Source: Chloroflexota bacterium (GTDB lineage: Bacteria > Chloroflexota > Dehalococcoidia > UBA2985). From it: a stretch of 15,270 bases of DNA. The stretch is taken from NCBI GenBank assembly GCA_016210515.1, contig JACQTZ010000019.1, positions 1-15,270 of the forward strand. The letters run 5' to 3'. Within the stretch, counting starts at the first letter, position 1. Each line of letters starts with the position of its first letter. Below the pieces are notes generated by a model. That model saw nothing but the letters and a program-made list of their open reading frames with translations. It did no database searches and was not told where the DNA came from. The translations under genes were made by a program, and so were the position numbers. Positions 1 to 6,651 of this stretch are shown piece by piece.

Positions 1-6
1 AGTTTA

Positions 7-90
7 CCCTGAGCGTAGCCGAAGGGAAGGATACGAGCGGTCACGGCCTGTCCCCGCTCGAATGGTTCGACAAGCTCACCATGAGCGGGG
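7..90. repeat. Intergenic palindromic repeat block before prfA
   Basis: Positions 7-26 read CCCTGAGCGTAGCCGAAGGG, a close reverse-complement relative of the unit CCCTTCGACAAGCTCAGGGT seen again near 14389. Positions 52-59 (CCCCGCTC) and 83-90 (GAGCGGGG) form a perfect 8-bp inverted repeat around a 23-base loop that contains TTCGACAAGCTCACC. The same family recurs at 14185-14417. These look like dispersed REP/MITE-type repeats. I see no coding sequence in 1-187. Confidence 0.7.
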
Positions 91-122
91 GGGATAACTG
101 CCTCTGTCCCCTCTACCACCCG

Positions 123-151
123 TTGAAACATTACGCCCAAAGCTCCATAAT
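123..151 (+). promoter_or_regulatory. Sigma70-type promoter for prfA-prmC
   Basis: TTGAAA (123-128) and CATAAT (146-151) are separated by exactly 17 bases. Each box differs from consensus at one position. The predicted start site, about 158, would give a leader of about 30 bases before the prfA ATG. No other gene lies between the two. Confidence 0.65.
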
Positions 152-187
152 ATCTAACGGAAACCGAATCCATCGGACGTTGACACC

Positions 188-1252
188 ATGTTTGACCGAC
201 TGCAAGCCCTGAAAGAACGCTTCACCGAGATCGAAGACCTGCTGGCGCGCCCTGAGATTGCCACTGACCACGAGCGCGTCCAGCAACTGGCCAGGGAGCG
301 CGCTACCTTAGAGGACACGGTCGCCCTCTTCGACCAGTACACGGAGGTCACACAGCAGCTAGAGGAGACCAGGGCCATGCTCCATGAGAGCCACGAGGAG
401 GACATCAAGGCGCTGGCCCAGGAAGAGCTGGACTCCCTTGAGGCACGGAAAGAGCACCTGGAGCAGCAGCTACGCCTGGCCCTGCTCCCCAAAGACCGCA
501 ATGATGACCGGGACGTCATCGTGGAGATCAGGGCCGGGACAGGGGGCGAGGAGGCAGCCCTCTTTGCCGGTGACCTGTACCGCATGTACGCCCGCTACGC
601 CCAGAACAAGGGGTGGGCGGTGGATGTTATAGACTCCAGCCCAACGGGCATCGGCGGGTTCAAGGAGGTGGTCTTCGAGGTCAAAGGCAAGGGCGCTTTC
701 AGCCGCCTCAAGCACGAAAGCGGCACTCACCGGGTGCAGCGTGTGCCCGCCACCGAAACGGCGGGACGTATCCATACCTCCGCGGCTACCGTGGCCGTTC
801 TGCCGGAGGCAGAGGAGGTGGAGGTGGACATAGCCCCCGATGACCTTCGCATAGACATATTTCACGCGAGCGGGCATGGTGGGCAGAACGTGCAGAAAGT
901 GGCCACGGCGGTGCGAATCATCCACATCCCCACGGGGATAGTGGCCGTGTGCCAGGACGAGCGCTCCCAGCTCAAGAACAAGCAGCGGGCCATGTCGGTC
1001 CTGCGTGCCCGGCTTCTGGATAGGGAGGTCAGCAAGCAGCAGGAAGAGGTGGCGGCGTCACGTCGCTCTCAAGTGGGCACGGGCGACCGTTCGGAGAAGG
1101 TGCGCACCTATAACTTCCCCCAGAACCGGGTTACCGACCACAGAATCGGCATCACCAGCCACAACCTGGAGCGAATCCTGCTGGGCGACCTGGACGAGTT
1201 CATTGACGGCCTCGCCACCCAGGAGCAGGCCCGTCTGCTACAGGAGGCCTGA
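188..1252 (+). CDS. prfA: Peptide chain release factor 1 (RF1)
   Basis: Class I release factor that reads UAA and UAG in the ribosomal A site and triggers hydrolysis of peptidyl-tRNA. The protein has 354 residues, the usual RF1 length. The N-terminal region (about 1-100) is the helical RF1 domain rich in Glu, Leu and Arg. The codon-reading tripeptide PAT is at 187-189, as in RF1; RF2 would have SPF. The catalytic GGQ is at 231-233, within [10 protein letters not shown], and its Gln is the target of PrmC, encoded immediately downstream. The ATG at 188 is the first start of the frame compatible with the family N-terminus. No strong Shine-Dalgarno is visible, but a good promoter lies at 123-151. 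The stop at 1250-1252 is followed one base later by prmC. Confidence 0.97.
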   Translation: MFDRLQALKERFTEIEDLLARPEIATDHERVQQLARERATLEDTVALFDQYTEVTQQLEETRAMLHESHEEDIKALAQEELDSLEARKEHLEQQLRLALLPKDRNDDRDVIVEIRAGTGGEEAALFAGDLYRMYARYAQNKGWAVDVIDSSPTGIGGFKEVVFEVKGKGAFSRLKHESGTHRVQRVPATETAGRIHTSAATVAVLPEAEEVEVDIAPDDLRIDIFHASGHGGQNVQKVATAVRIIHIPTGIVAVCQDERSQLKNKQRAMSVLRARLLDREVSKQQEEVAASRRSQVGTGDRSEKVRTYNFPQNRVTDHRIGITSHNLERILLGDLDEFIDGLATQEQARLLQEA

Positions 1253-1253
1253 T

Positions 1254-2105
1254 GTGACACTGGGACAAATGCTTCAGGAGACCCGTCTGTTCCTGGAATC
1301 CCATGGAGTAGGGGAGGCCTCTCTGGAGTCGGAGCTGTTCGTGATGAAAGCCACGGGACTGGACCGGCCTCATCTCTACTCGTCTCCTGATAGACTCGTC
1401 ACCCTGGAAGAACGACAAACCCTCGTCCGAGACCTGGCAAGAAGGGCGAATGGCGAGCCGTGGCCGTACATCTGTGGCTACAGGGAGTTCTACGGACTCA
1501 AGATAAAGGTGAGTCCAAGGGTTTTCATCCCCCGTCCGGAGACGGAGCTGCTGGTGGACCTGGCCCTGGAGCAAGCTCGCACCTTCCCCGCCGACCGGCC
1601 TCTGCGTATAGCGGACGTATGCACGGGGAGCGGCGCTATCGCCGTCGCCCTGGCGGTGCATCTGCCCCAGGCAGTGGTGTACGCGACCGACGTCACGACA
1701 GAATCGTTCGAGATCGCCAAACTCAACTGTGAAACCTTCCAGGTGGGGGACAGGGTACACGTCCTGGAGGGCAGCCTCCTGGAGCCGGTGTCCGGAACCT
1801 TTGACATAGTGGTCAGCAACCCTCCGTACGTTCCAAGGTCGGATTTTCCCTACCTCTCCAGGGAGGTACGCACGGAGACCCTGGTCGCCCTGGATGGAGG
1901 CGAGGACGGTCTCGCCGTCATTCGTTCCCTGCTCCCTCAGGCCATCTCGAAGCTACGCAGGCCGGGGAGTCTCATCGTGGAGATCGCGCCTGAGCAGGGA
2001 GAGGAGGTATGTGCCCTGGCCCGCTCTCTTGCGCCGCAGGGCGACTTCACGCTGCACAAGGACCTGGCGGGAAGGAATCGCGCCATGTTGGCCAGGCTCC
2101 CGTGA
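1254..2105 (+). CDS. prmC: Release factor glutamine methyltransferase PrmC (HemK)
   Basis: SAM-dependent N5-glutamine methyltransferase that methylates the GGQ glutamine of RF1 and RF2. I chose the GTG at 1254 as start: AGGAGG lies about six bases upstream, inside the last codons of prfA, and it begins one base after the prfA stop. The open frame extends further upstream, but that part only overlaps prfA. The 283-residue product has an N-terminal helical substrate-binding domain (about 1-85), the conserved IPRPETE stretch (92-98), the SAM motif I DVCTGSGAIA (121-130) and the diagnostic NPPY glutamine-binding motif (189-192), followed by VPRSD. Length and motifs match PrmC closely. It is translationally coupled to prfA, its substrate gene. 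Confidence 0.96.
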   Translation: MTLGQMLQETRLFLESHGVGEASLESELFVMKATGLDRPHLYSSPDRLVTLEERQTLVRDLARRANGEPWPYICGYREFYGLKIKVSPRVFIPRPETELLVDLALEQARTFPADRPLRIADVCTGSGAIAVALAVHLPQAVVYATDVTTESFEIAKLNCETFQVGDRVHVLEGSLLEPVSGTFDIVVSNPPYVPRSDFPYLSREVRTETLVALDGGEDGLAVIRSLLPQAISKLRRPGSLIVEIAPEQGEEVCALARSLAPQGDFTLHKDLAGRNRAMLARLP

Positions 2106-2170
2106 GGAATGTCATCGCCATCCCGGCGTGCAACACTGAAGATGGTATTCGTATACGCGCATAGGGGGGC

Positions 2171-2200
2171 ATTGACGGGAACTCGTCAATCGAGTATCAT
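2171..2200 (+). promoter_or_regulatory. Promoter with embedded inverted repeat upstream of methyltransferase
   Basis: TTGACG (2172-2177) and TATCAT (2195-2200) are separated by 17 bases, a good sigma70-type promoter. ATTGACG (2171-2177) and CGTCAAT (2184-2190) form a perfect 7-6-7 inverted repeat that covers the -35 box and the spacer. That is an operator-like position for a dimeric repressor. The predicted start site, about 2207, gives a leader of about 78 bases before the ATG at 2285. Confidence 0.55.
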
Positions 2201-2227
2201 CAGCATGAAACCGCCTCGGTCATTGAG

Positions 2228-2251
2228 GCCTTGGCCCGCCGCAGGCGGAAG
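2228..2251 (+). repeat. Short hairpin in the leader of the methyltransferase gene
   Basis: CCGCC (2236-2240), loop GCA and GGCGG (2244-2248) form a compact hairpin. It can be extended by CCTT (2229-2232) pairing with AAGG (2249-2252) across a small bulge. It lies in the predicted 5' leader. It could be a small dispersed repeat or an mRNA structure; there is no T-tract to make it a terminator. Confidence 0.4.
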
Positions 2252-2284
2252 GCGAATAGATAAAGGACTGGGGGGACCAATACC

Positions 2285-3136
2285 ATGGCAATCAACGAGG
2301 TCAGGTCGAATGCAAGCCAGGGGAATGAAGACTTCTCCTTTGCAGCCTTTGCCAGCGTCCCGTTCTATCAGAAAATCAACACCGACCTCGTCGTGCTATC
2401 CAGCGTGCATCCAGGCCAGCGGGTTGTTGACCTGGCCTGTGGCACTGGCGGAGTGACCAAGATTATCCTGGAGAGGCTACGCGGGGCCAGGGAGAGCCTG
2501 GTCATCGGGGTAGACCTCTCCACTTCAGCCCTGAAGCAGGCTCGGTCAGAACTGGGCAATGCCAAGGACGCCATGGTGCAGTTCGTCCAGGGTCGAGCTG
2601 AGCAGCTATCCCAGCTAGTCCGTGATAAGGTGGATGCGGTGGTGTTCTGCAATGCCATCCACCTGGTGCCGGACAAAGAGCAACTTGCAGGAGAGGTCTA
2701 CTCTACTCTGCGCAGTGGGGGGATATTCGCGTTCAACACGTCCTTCTACGCGGGTGGGCACCCCCCAGAGACGGAGCAGTGGTATCGGCGATGGATGTTC
2801 AGGTCGTTGCGCATTCTTCGCTCCGAGTATGGCCTGTCCCCGATCAAAGCGGAGAAGGTAGAGGCCCGCCAGCACCTGTCTGCGGAGCAGTACGCTCAGA
2901 TCTTGAGAGAGAGCGGGTTCCAGATTAGAGAGCAGAGAGTCAACACCGTCCAGGTCCCCCTGGAGGGGTGGGTGCTCATTAGCCAGTTCGAGGACTGGAT
3001 AACGGGTGTCATGCCCGGGGTGCCCCTGAAGGAAGCCAGCAGTGCCCTTCAGAAGGGTGCGGCCGAGGTATTCGAGGAGATGAAGGTGAGCTTCATACCT
3101 CGCAACTGGCTAGAGGTAGTGGCTGTAAAGCCCTGA
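2285..3136 (+). CDS. Class I SAM-dependent methyltransferase, substrate unknown
   Basis: A 283-residue protein with a Rossmann-type methyltransferase domain of the Methyltransf_11/25 (UbiE-like) kind. Motif I is VVDLACGTGG (47-56), the acidic ribose-binding position is in GVDLS (75-79), and a motif IV-like strand with DAVVFCNAIHLV lies around 117-128, followed by the post-motif LRSGGIFAFNT (142-152). The C-terminal third, from about 160, has no motif I recognise and probably forms a substrate-binding cap. The ATG at 2285 follows a G-rich Shine-Dalgarno (about 2270-2276). The gene has its own promoter (2171-2200) and a possible terminator (3182-3204), so it looks monocistronic. Acceptor substrate and pathway cannot be told from the sequence. 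Neighbours on both sides are functionally unrelated. Confidence 0.85.
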   Translation: MAINEVRSNASQGNEDFSFAAFASVPFYQKINTDLVVLSSVHPGQRVVDLACGTGGVTKIILERLRGARESLVIGVDLSTSALKQARSELGNAKDAMVQFVQGRAEQLSQLVRDKVDAVVFCNAIHLVPDKEQLAGEVYSTLRSGGIFAFNTSFYAGGHPPETEQWYRRWMFRSLRILRSEYGLSPIKAEKVEARQHLSAEQYAQILRESGFQIREQRVNTVQVPLEGWVLISQFEDWITGVMPGVPLKEASSALQKGAAEVFEEMKVSFIPRNWLEVVAVKP

Positions 3137-3181
3137 CGCCTAGGATGGGGAACAGTTGTCTATCCCTTGAGCCCCAAGTGT

Positions 3182-3204
3182 GAAACCCATCAGGGTTTCT
3201 TTCC
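3182..3204 (+). terminator. Possible rho-independent terminator after the methyltransferase
   Basis: GAAACCC (3182-3188), loop ATCA and GGGTTTC (3193-3199) form a perfect 7-bp stem followed by TTTCC. The T-tract is short, so efficiency is doubtful. The position, 46 bases after the stop codon and ahead of the mer promoter, fits a terminator. Confidence 0.45.
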
Positions 3205-3340
3205 TGTGGCCTCTGCGGCAGGCTAACGGCAAAACGCGATGTCTCATTCTCACCCTGAGGGTGATGCCTGTTCTGCAACCAGTTGTTAGCTCGTTCTTGA
3301 CCCCGATAAAGTACTCGTACCTCTTCATCCATTTTTGCTA
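3205..3340. other. Intergenic stretch between methyltransferase and mer operon
   Basis: I see no gene here. The only clear structure is a perfect 6-bp hairpin, TCACCC (3250-3255), loop TGA, GGGTGA (3259-3264), without a T-tract. The remaining sequence has no recognisable RNA gene. Confidence 0.5.
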
Positions 3341-3369
3341 TTGACAGGCTGGGCCGGAGCGTGTAAGAT
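3341..3369 (+). promoter_or_regulatory. Promoter of the mercury-resistance operon
   Basis: A perfect TTGACA (3341-3346) and TAAGAT (3364-3369) are separated by 17 bases, so the start site would be about 3375-3377. Classical MerR-controlled promoters have an over-long 19-20-base spacer that MerR untwists. The normal spacing here fits control by a steric repressor of the ArsR family, which is what the first gene encodes. Confidence 0.75.
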
Positions 3370-3372
3370 ATG

Positions 3373-3390
3373 CTCATAACCGAATATGAG
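3373..3390 (+). promoter_or_regulatory. Putative ArsR-type operator of the mer operon
   Basis: CTCATA (3373-3378), spacer ACCGAA and TATGAG (3385-3390) form a perfect 6-6-6 inverted repeat. It covers the predicted transcription start and abuts the Shine-Dalgarno (GAGAGGA, 3388-3394). AT-containing imperfect palindromes over the start site are the usual operator form for ArsR/SmtB repressors, so autoregulation by the adjacent regulator is likely. Confidence 0.6.
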
Positions 3391-3400
3391 AGGATAAGCC

Positions 3401-3766
3401 ATGGCTATCCGTGTGACCGACGAAGAGGTGAAGGTTGGAGTGAGGCTGGAGCTCATGACCAAGTTTTTCCGGGCTCTGGGTGACCCCAGCCGCCTGAAGA
3501 TTCTCGCCCTGCTTCTGGGCGGAGAGAAAAACGTCGGAGAGTTGGTGGAGGTAGTAGGGTCAAGCCAGGGGCGGGTTTCCAACCATCTGGCTTGTCTGAG
3601 GCAATGTGGCTTCGTAAACACCCGTCGCGACGCCAAGTTCATCTACTACACCATTGCGGATGATGAGGTACGCTGCCTGCTGGAGGTCTCCCAGTCAATG
3701 ATAGCCAGGAATGCCGAACGCATCTGGGCCTGCACACAGGTGAATTCATCCAATGCGGAGGAATAA
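3401..3766 (+). CDS. ArsR/SmtB-family metalloregulator of the mer operon (CmtR-like)
   Basis: A 121-residue winged-helix repressor that should bind the operator at 3373-3390 and release it on metal binding. Residues 22-40 carry FFRALGDPSRLKILALLL, the ArsR N-terminal helices. The recognition helix region (about 50-70) contains SSQGRVSNHLACLRQCG, followed by the beta wing (RRDAKFIYYTIAD). Cysteines at 65 and 69, in the recognition helix, and at 111 near the C-terminus match in order and spacing the C57/C61/C102 ligands of mycobacterial CmtR (Cd/Pb) and resemble actinobacterial ArsR-type MerR proteins. An extra Cys is at 92. With merA next, Hg(II) is the likely inducer. The ATG at 3401 has an AGAGGA Shine-Dalgarno. 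The stop lies two bases before the TTG start of merA. Confidence 0.9.
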   Translation: MAIRVTDEEVKVGVRLELMTKFFRALGDPSRLKILALLLGGEKNVGELVEVVGSSQGRVSNHLACLRQCGFVNTRRDAKFIYYTIADDEVRCLLEVSQSMIARNAERIWACTQVNSSNAEE

Positions 3767-3768
3767 CT

Positions 3769-5181
3769 TTGGAGAGCTTTGACTTAGTGATTATTGGTGG
3801 TGGGGCTGGTGGCTTCGCTGCTGCCGCACGTGCCTCAGAACTTGGTGCTAAGGCACTCCTCATCAACAGTGGGCTGCCGCTGGGGGGCACGTGTGTCAAT
3901 GTTGGTTGCGTGCCTTCCAAACTCCTGCTGGAGATTGGCAGCGAATACTACTACCCGCAGCATATCCGCTTCAAAGCTGCCGAGCCAGTGAAATGCGGAC
4001 ACCCGGGCCTCCTGGATTTCCAGGCTGCCATAAGCGAGAAGGACAGCATTGTGAGTGCCCTCAGGGAGAGCAACTACGTCCGCGTCGCCCAGGGGTTGGG
4101 AATTCCCGTGATAGAGGGTAGAGCCAAGTTCGTCTCTCCTAGAGAAGTAGAAGTCAACGGACAGAGGCTAGCTGCAGACAAGTTCATTATCGCCACCGGT
4201 TCCAGGCCCCGCGTTTTGCCCTTCAAGGGTATCAACGAGGTCCGCTACATCACCAACCGGGAGGCGCTGAGTCTGTCCCGTTTACCTGAGTCTATGATCA
4301 TCGTTGGGGCTGGGCCCGTGGGCCTGGAGTTTGCCCAGATGTATGCTCGCTTCGGCACCAAGGTGACGGTGCTGGAGAGGGAGAGGCAAATCCTCCCCCT
4401 CAGTGAGCGGGAGGTTGCCGATGAACTTCAGCGTTGCCTCGAAATTGAGGGCATTGAAATCCATACTAGGGTAGATGTGGAGGAGGTCCGGGAGGAAGGG
4501 GATCTCAAGGTTGTTGAAGCCAAGCTGGGGATGCCCCGAATCACTGTTAAGGGGGAGGAGTTGCTGTTGGCCACCGGCGTGGCTCCCAACAGCAATGATA
4601 TGGACCTCGAAGCAGCGGGCGTAGAGATGGACTCGCGGGGCTTCATTCGGGTCAATGAGGAGTTGCGCACCTCCGCATCTCACATTTGGGCAGCAGGAGA
4701 TGTGGTAGGAAAGACTTTCCTGGAGACAGTGGCGGCCAAGGAGGGCTATATTGCTGCCAGCAATGCCCTGGAGGGCAAAGGGAAAGCAATTGATTACGAT
4801 TCGGTGCCCAAGGCCGTATTCACCGACCCCCAGGTAGCCAGCGTGGGGCTTACTGAGGAAGAGTTCATGCGGCGCTTTCATGTTTGCAGTTGCCGCACCG
4901 TGAGAATTGACCAGGTGCCGAAGGCCAAAGCCATCAAGGAGACACGGGGCTTGGTGAAGATGGTGATTCATCCGGAGACACGGGTCATCGTGGGGGTACA
5001 CATGGTAGCACCCATGGCTGCCGACCTCATCCACGAGGCCGCTCTGGCCGTGAGATTCAAGCTCACCATCGATGATATCATCGATACCGTCCACATCTTC
5101 CCCACCATGAGCGAGGCCATTAAGCTCGTGGCCCAATCTTTCAATCGAGATATATCTAGGATGAGCTGTTGTGTGGAGTAG
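3769..5181 (+). CDS. merA: Mercuric reductase MerA, core form without HMA domain
   Basis: Cytoplasmic FAD/NAD(P)H disulfide oxidoreductase that reduces Hg(II) to volatile Hg(0). The TTG start at 3769 is supported by GGAGG (3757-3761), seven bases upstream, and gives the FAD Rossmann motif IIGGGAGG at 8-15. The redox-active pair sits in GGTCVNVGCVPSK (C42, C47), a signature shared with MerA. The NAD(P)H motif GAGPVGLE is at 180-187 and the second FAD motif AAGDVVG at 308-314. The C-terminus ends in SCCVE, with the vicinal C467-C468 that MerA uses to receive Hg(II). Y160 matches the conserved core tyrosine by position. The 470 residues begin directly with the core; no N-terminal HMA is present. 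The stretch HIFPTMSE (442-449) is unlike Tn501/Bacillus MerA, which have PYLTM there, and resembles deep-branching MerA. Related oxidoreductases lack the terminal CC pair. Confidence 0.93.
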   Translation: MESFDLVIIGGGAGGFAAAARASELGAKALLINSGLPLGGTCVNVGCVPSKLLLEIGSEYYYPQHIRFKAAEPVKCGHPGLLDFQAAISEKDSIVSALRESNYVRVAQGLGIPVIEGRAKFVSPREVEVNGQRLAADKFIIATGSRPRVLPFKGINEVRYITNREALSLSRLPESMIIVGAGPVGLEFAQMYARFGTKVTVLERERQILPLSEREVADELQRCLEIEGIEIHTRVDVEEVREEGDLKVVEAKLGMPRITVKGEELLLATGVAPNSNDMDLEAAGVEMDSRGFIRVNEELRTSASHIWAAGDVVGKTFLETVAAKEGYIAASNALEGKGKAIDYDSVPKAVFTDPQVASVGLTEEEFMRRFHVCSCRTVRIDQVPKAKAIKETRGLVKMVIHPETRVIVGVHMVAPMAADLIHEAALAVRFKLTIDDIIDTVHIFPTMSEAIKLVAQSFNRDISRMSCCVE

Positions 5182-5548
5182 CTCCTGGGCTAGATTAACT
5201 GGAGCAATGCTTGCCCTGGCGCTCTTTGGCGGTGTCATTGCAGTCCTTCCTGGCTGTAGCGGCTCTCTTTCAGGCGCGGGTGGGGCAAACGGAGCGGCCA
5301 GTAGCGGTGCTTTCCTCAGCCAAGTCACTCTGGAGATACCCACCATCTCTTGCTCGGGCTGTTGGCCCCGTATCGAGGCCAGTGCCAGGAATGTGTCTGG
5401 AGTGAAGGAAGTGAAGTTCGACGAGGAAAGAATCCAGAGGGTGATTATCGTCTATGACTCTTCCCAGATGAGCCCTGAAGCCATTGTCGCGGCTATTGAG
5501 AAGCGCGGAGATAAAGTGACGAGTATGACAGAAGTGACTGAACCATGA
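5171..5548 (+). CDS. HMA-domain lipoprotein, MerP-like mercury-binding protein
   Basis: A 125-residue secreted protein. The GTG at 5171 has AGGA about nine bases upstream and overlaps the merA end by 11 bases. It supplies an Arg-containing n-region before a hydrophobic stretch (12-26) and a lipobox-like LPGC whose Cys is residue 29. An in-frame ATG at 5207 would still leave a hydrophobic segment and lipobox but no charged n-region. After a small Gly/Ala/Ser linker (30-47) comes a heavy-metal-associated fold (about 50-120) whose metal site is ISCSGC (C61, C64), followed by the typical V.GVKEVKF strand and a C-terminal EAIVAAIEKRGDKV helix. The role would be to capture Hg(II) outside the membrane and pass it to MerT, encoded next. 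MerP is normally a free periplasmic protein; lipid anchoring would suit a cell without an outer membrane. Function is inferred from fold and operon. Confidence 0.85.
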   Translation: MWSSSWARLTGAMLALALFGGVIAVLPGCSGSLSGAGGANGAASSGAFLSQVTLEIPTISCSGCWPRIEASARNVSGVKEVKFDEERIQRVIIVYDSSQMSPEAIVAAIEKRGDKVTSMTEVTEP

Positions 5549-5964
5549 ATCAAACTGGCGACACGCAACTGACGGAAAGCTTAAAGGGCACGGAGCAAAC
5601 CCACGGAGGCGTCCTGTCCAGGCTAAGACAGGCGCTGCCGTCTGTGGGGCAGGGTGCCGTCGGAGGAGTGATAAGTACTCTATGCTGCCTATTACCGGCA
5701 GTGGCTTTAGCCATCGGCCTCACCGGAGGGTTGGCTGCGTCATTCGTGAGCCTCGGCAGGTTTAGATTCTATGGAATAGTAGCTGGCCTTGCCTTCGTTG
5801 GCCTTGCTTCCTGGCTTTCTCTCAGGCGGAGCCGTTACTGCTGCACTGAAGAGGAATACAGACGCCGTCAGATAGCCATCCCTTTAACCATGCTCATTTC
5901 TTTCGGCATCATCTACGGGCTGGTTATATATCTCATATTGCCCGTGCTTTTTGGGATTGGCTGA
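5545..5964 (+). CDS. merT: MerT-like mercuric ion transporter
   Basis: A 139-residue integral membrane protein, the last gene of the operon. Its ATG overlaps the preceding stop (ATGA at 5545-5548), which indicates translational coupling. The first membrane segment (about 37-68) contains the vicinal pair C47-C48 in TLCCLLP, followed by a Gly-rich half, as in MerT. The second segment spans about 74-93. The loop after it has another vicinal pair, C99-C100, in RYCCTEEE, where MerT proteins also carry cytoplasmic cysteines. The third segment spans about 110-137. A hydrophilic 30-residue N-terminal extension makes it longer than proteobacterial MerT (about 116). It would accept Hg(II) from the HMA lipoprotein and deliver it to MerA in the cytoplasm. 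MerC or MerF relatives are alternatives, but the three-segment layout favours MerT. Confidence 0.82.
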   Translation: MNQTGDTQLTESLKGTEQTHGGVLSRLRQALPSVGQGAVGGVISTLCCLLPAVALAIGLTGGLAASFVSLGRFRFYGIVAGLAFVGLASWLSLRRSRYCCTEEEYRRRQIAIPLTMLISFGIIYGLVIYLILPVLFGIG

Positions 5965-6051
5965 TACGCTGAAGCCATTACTCTGCACTACGGGCTTCGC
6001 TCAAAAGCAGCGTCCAAGTAGCCGCACCAGTATTTGTGCTGGGCCCCTTCC

Positions 6052-6080
6052 TTGACGCCCCTGGGGAACAACCCTAGAAT
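6052..6080 (+). promoter_or_regulatory. Promoter of ruvCAB
   Basis: TTGACG (6052-6057) and TAGAAT (6075-6080) are separated by 17 bases; each box has one mismatch to consensus. The predicted start, about 6087, leaves about 26 bases before the ruvC GTG. I see no SOS-box-like palindrome over the promoter. Confidence 0.7.
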
Positions 6081-6112
6081 GGGCGCGACAGCCCGTTATC
6101 ACGAGGGGACGA

Positions 6113-6625
6113 GTGATTATTCTGGGAGTAGACCCTGGCCTTCTCCGCATGGGGTATGGAGTCATTGAAGCCCAGGGGAGCAATGCGCGATTGATGGAAG
6201 GGGGAATCATCCAGGGCGGCCCTTCCTCGACGCCGCTGGAGGAGCGACTGGTCACCCTCTATGACGGCATTCGAGAGGTGATAGCGGAGTATACCCCCAG
6301 GGCGTTGGCCTTGGAAAAGCTCTACTCTCACTACGCCCACCCTACCACTGCGGTGCTCATGGGCCATGCGCGAGGCTTGGTGTGCCTGGCCGCCGCTCAG
6401 AAGGTAATACCAGTGTTCAACTACGCCTCCACCCAGGTGAAGCACTCCATGGTCGGGAGCGGCAGGGCCAGCAAGGCGCAGGTGCAAAGGGCCATCCAGA
6501 CCCGTCTGAGCCTCTCGCAGCTCCCCGAGCCCAACGATGTGGCCGATGCCCTGGCCCTGGCTCTGTGCCACTGGCAAATGGCCAGGACGGCGGAAATGAC
6601 CTTGCAGGGGCTCAAGGCGAGTTGA
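6113..6625 (+). CDS. ruvC: Holliday junction resolvase RuvC
   Basis: Dimeric RNase H-fold endonuclease that cleaves Holliday junctions symmetrically, acting with RuvAB. The 170-residue protein begins MIILGVDPGL with catalytic D7, has the second acidic residue E68 in ALEKLY, and ends the active site with NDVADALALALCH (D142, D145). This is the complete four-carboxylate set. The GTG start at 6113 follows GAGGGG (6103-6108), and any earlier start would displace D7 from its normal position. ruvA begins 26 bases after its stop, so the three ruv genes form one operon driven from 6052-6080. Length and residue spacing are typical of the family. Confidence 0.96.
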   Translation: MIILGVDPGLLRMGYGVIEAQGSNARLMEGGIIQGGPSSTPLEERLVTLYDGIREVIAEYTPRALALEKLYSHYAHPTTAVLMGHARGLVCLAAAQKVIPVFNYASTQVKHSMVGSGRASKAQVQRAIQTRLSLSQLPEPNDVADALALALCHWQMARTAEMTLQGLKAS

Positions 6626-6651
6626 ACTCCCCCATGGTGGCGAGGTAAACG

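Noticed and set aside
1005..1253. A longer prmC reading frame that begins inside prfA
   Set aside because: The upstream 83 codons only shadow prfA in another frame. The GTG at 1254 has AGGAGG at the right distance and gives the normal PrmC N-terminus.
2109..2456. 115-residue plus-strand frame overlapping the methyltransferase start
   Set aside because: It spans the predicted promoter and leader, overlaps a well-supported gene in another frame and shows no domain.
4282..5346. Long minus-strand frame opposite merA
   Set aside because: The plus strand has an unambiguous MerA with all motifs. The antisense frame is a codon-bias shadow without domain features.
5965..6000. Terminator after merT from GAAGCC/GGCTTC arms
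   Set aside because: The stem is short, the loop is about 15 bases and no T-tract follows.
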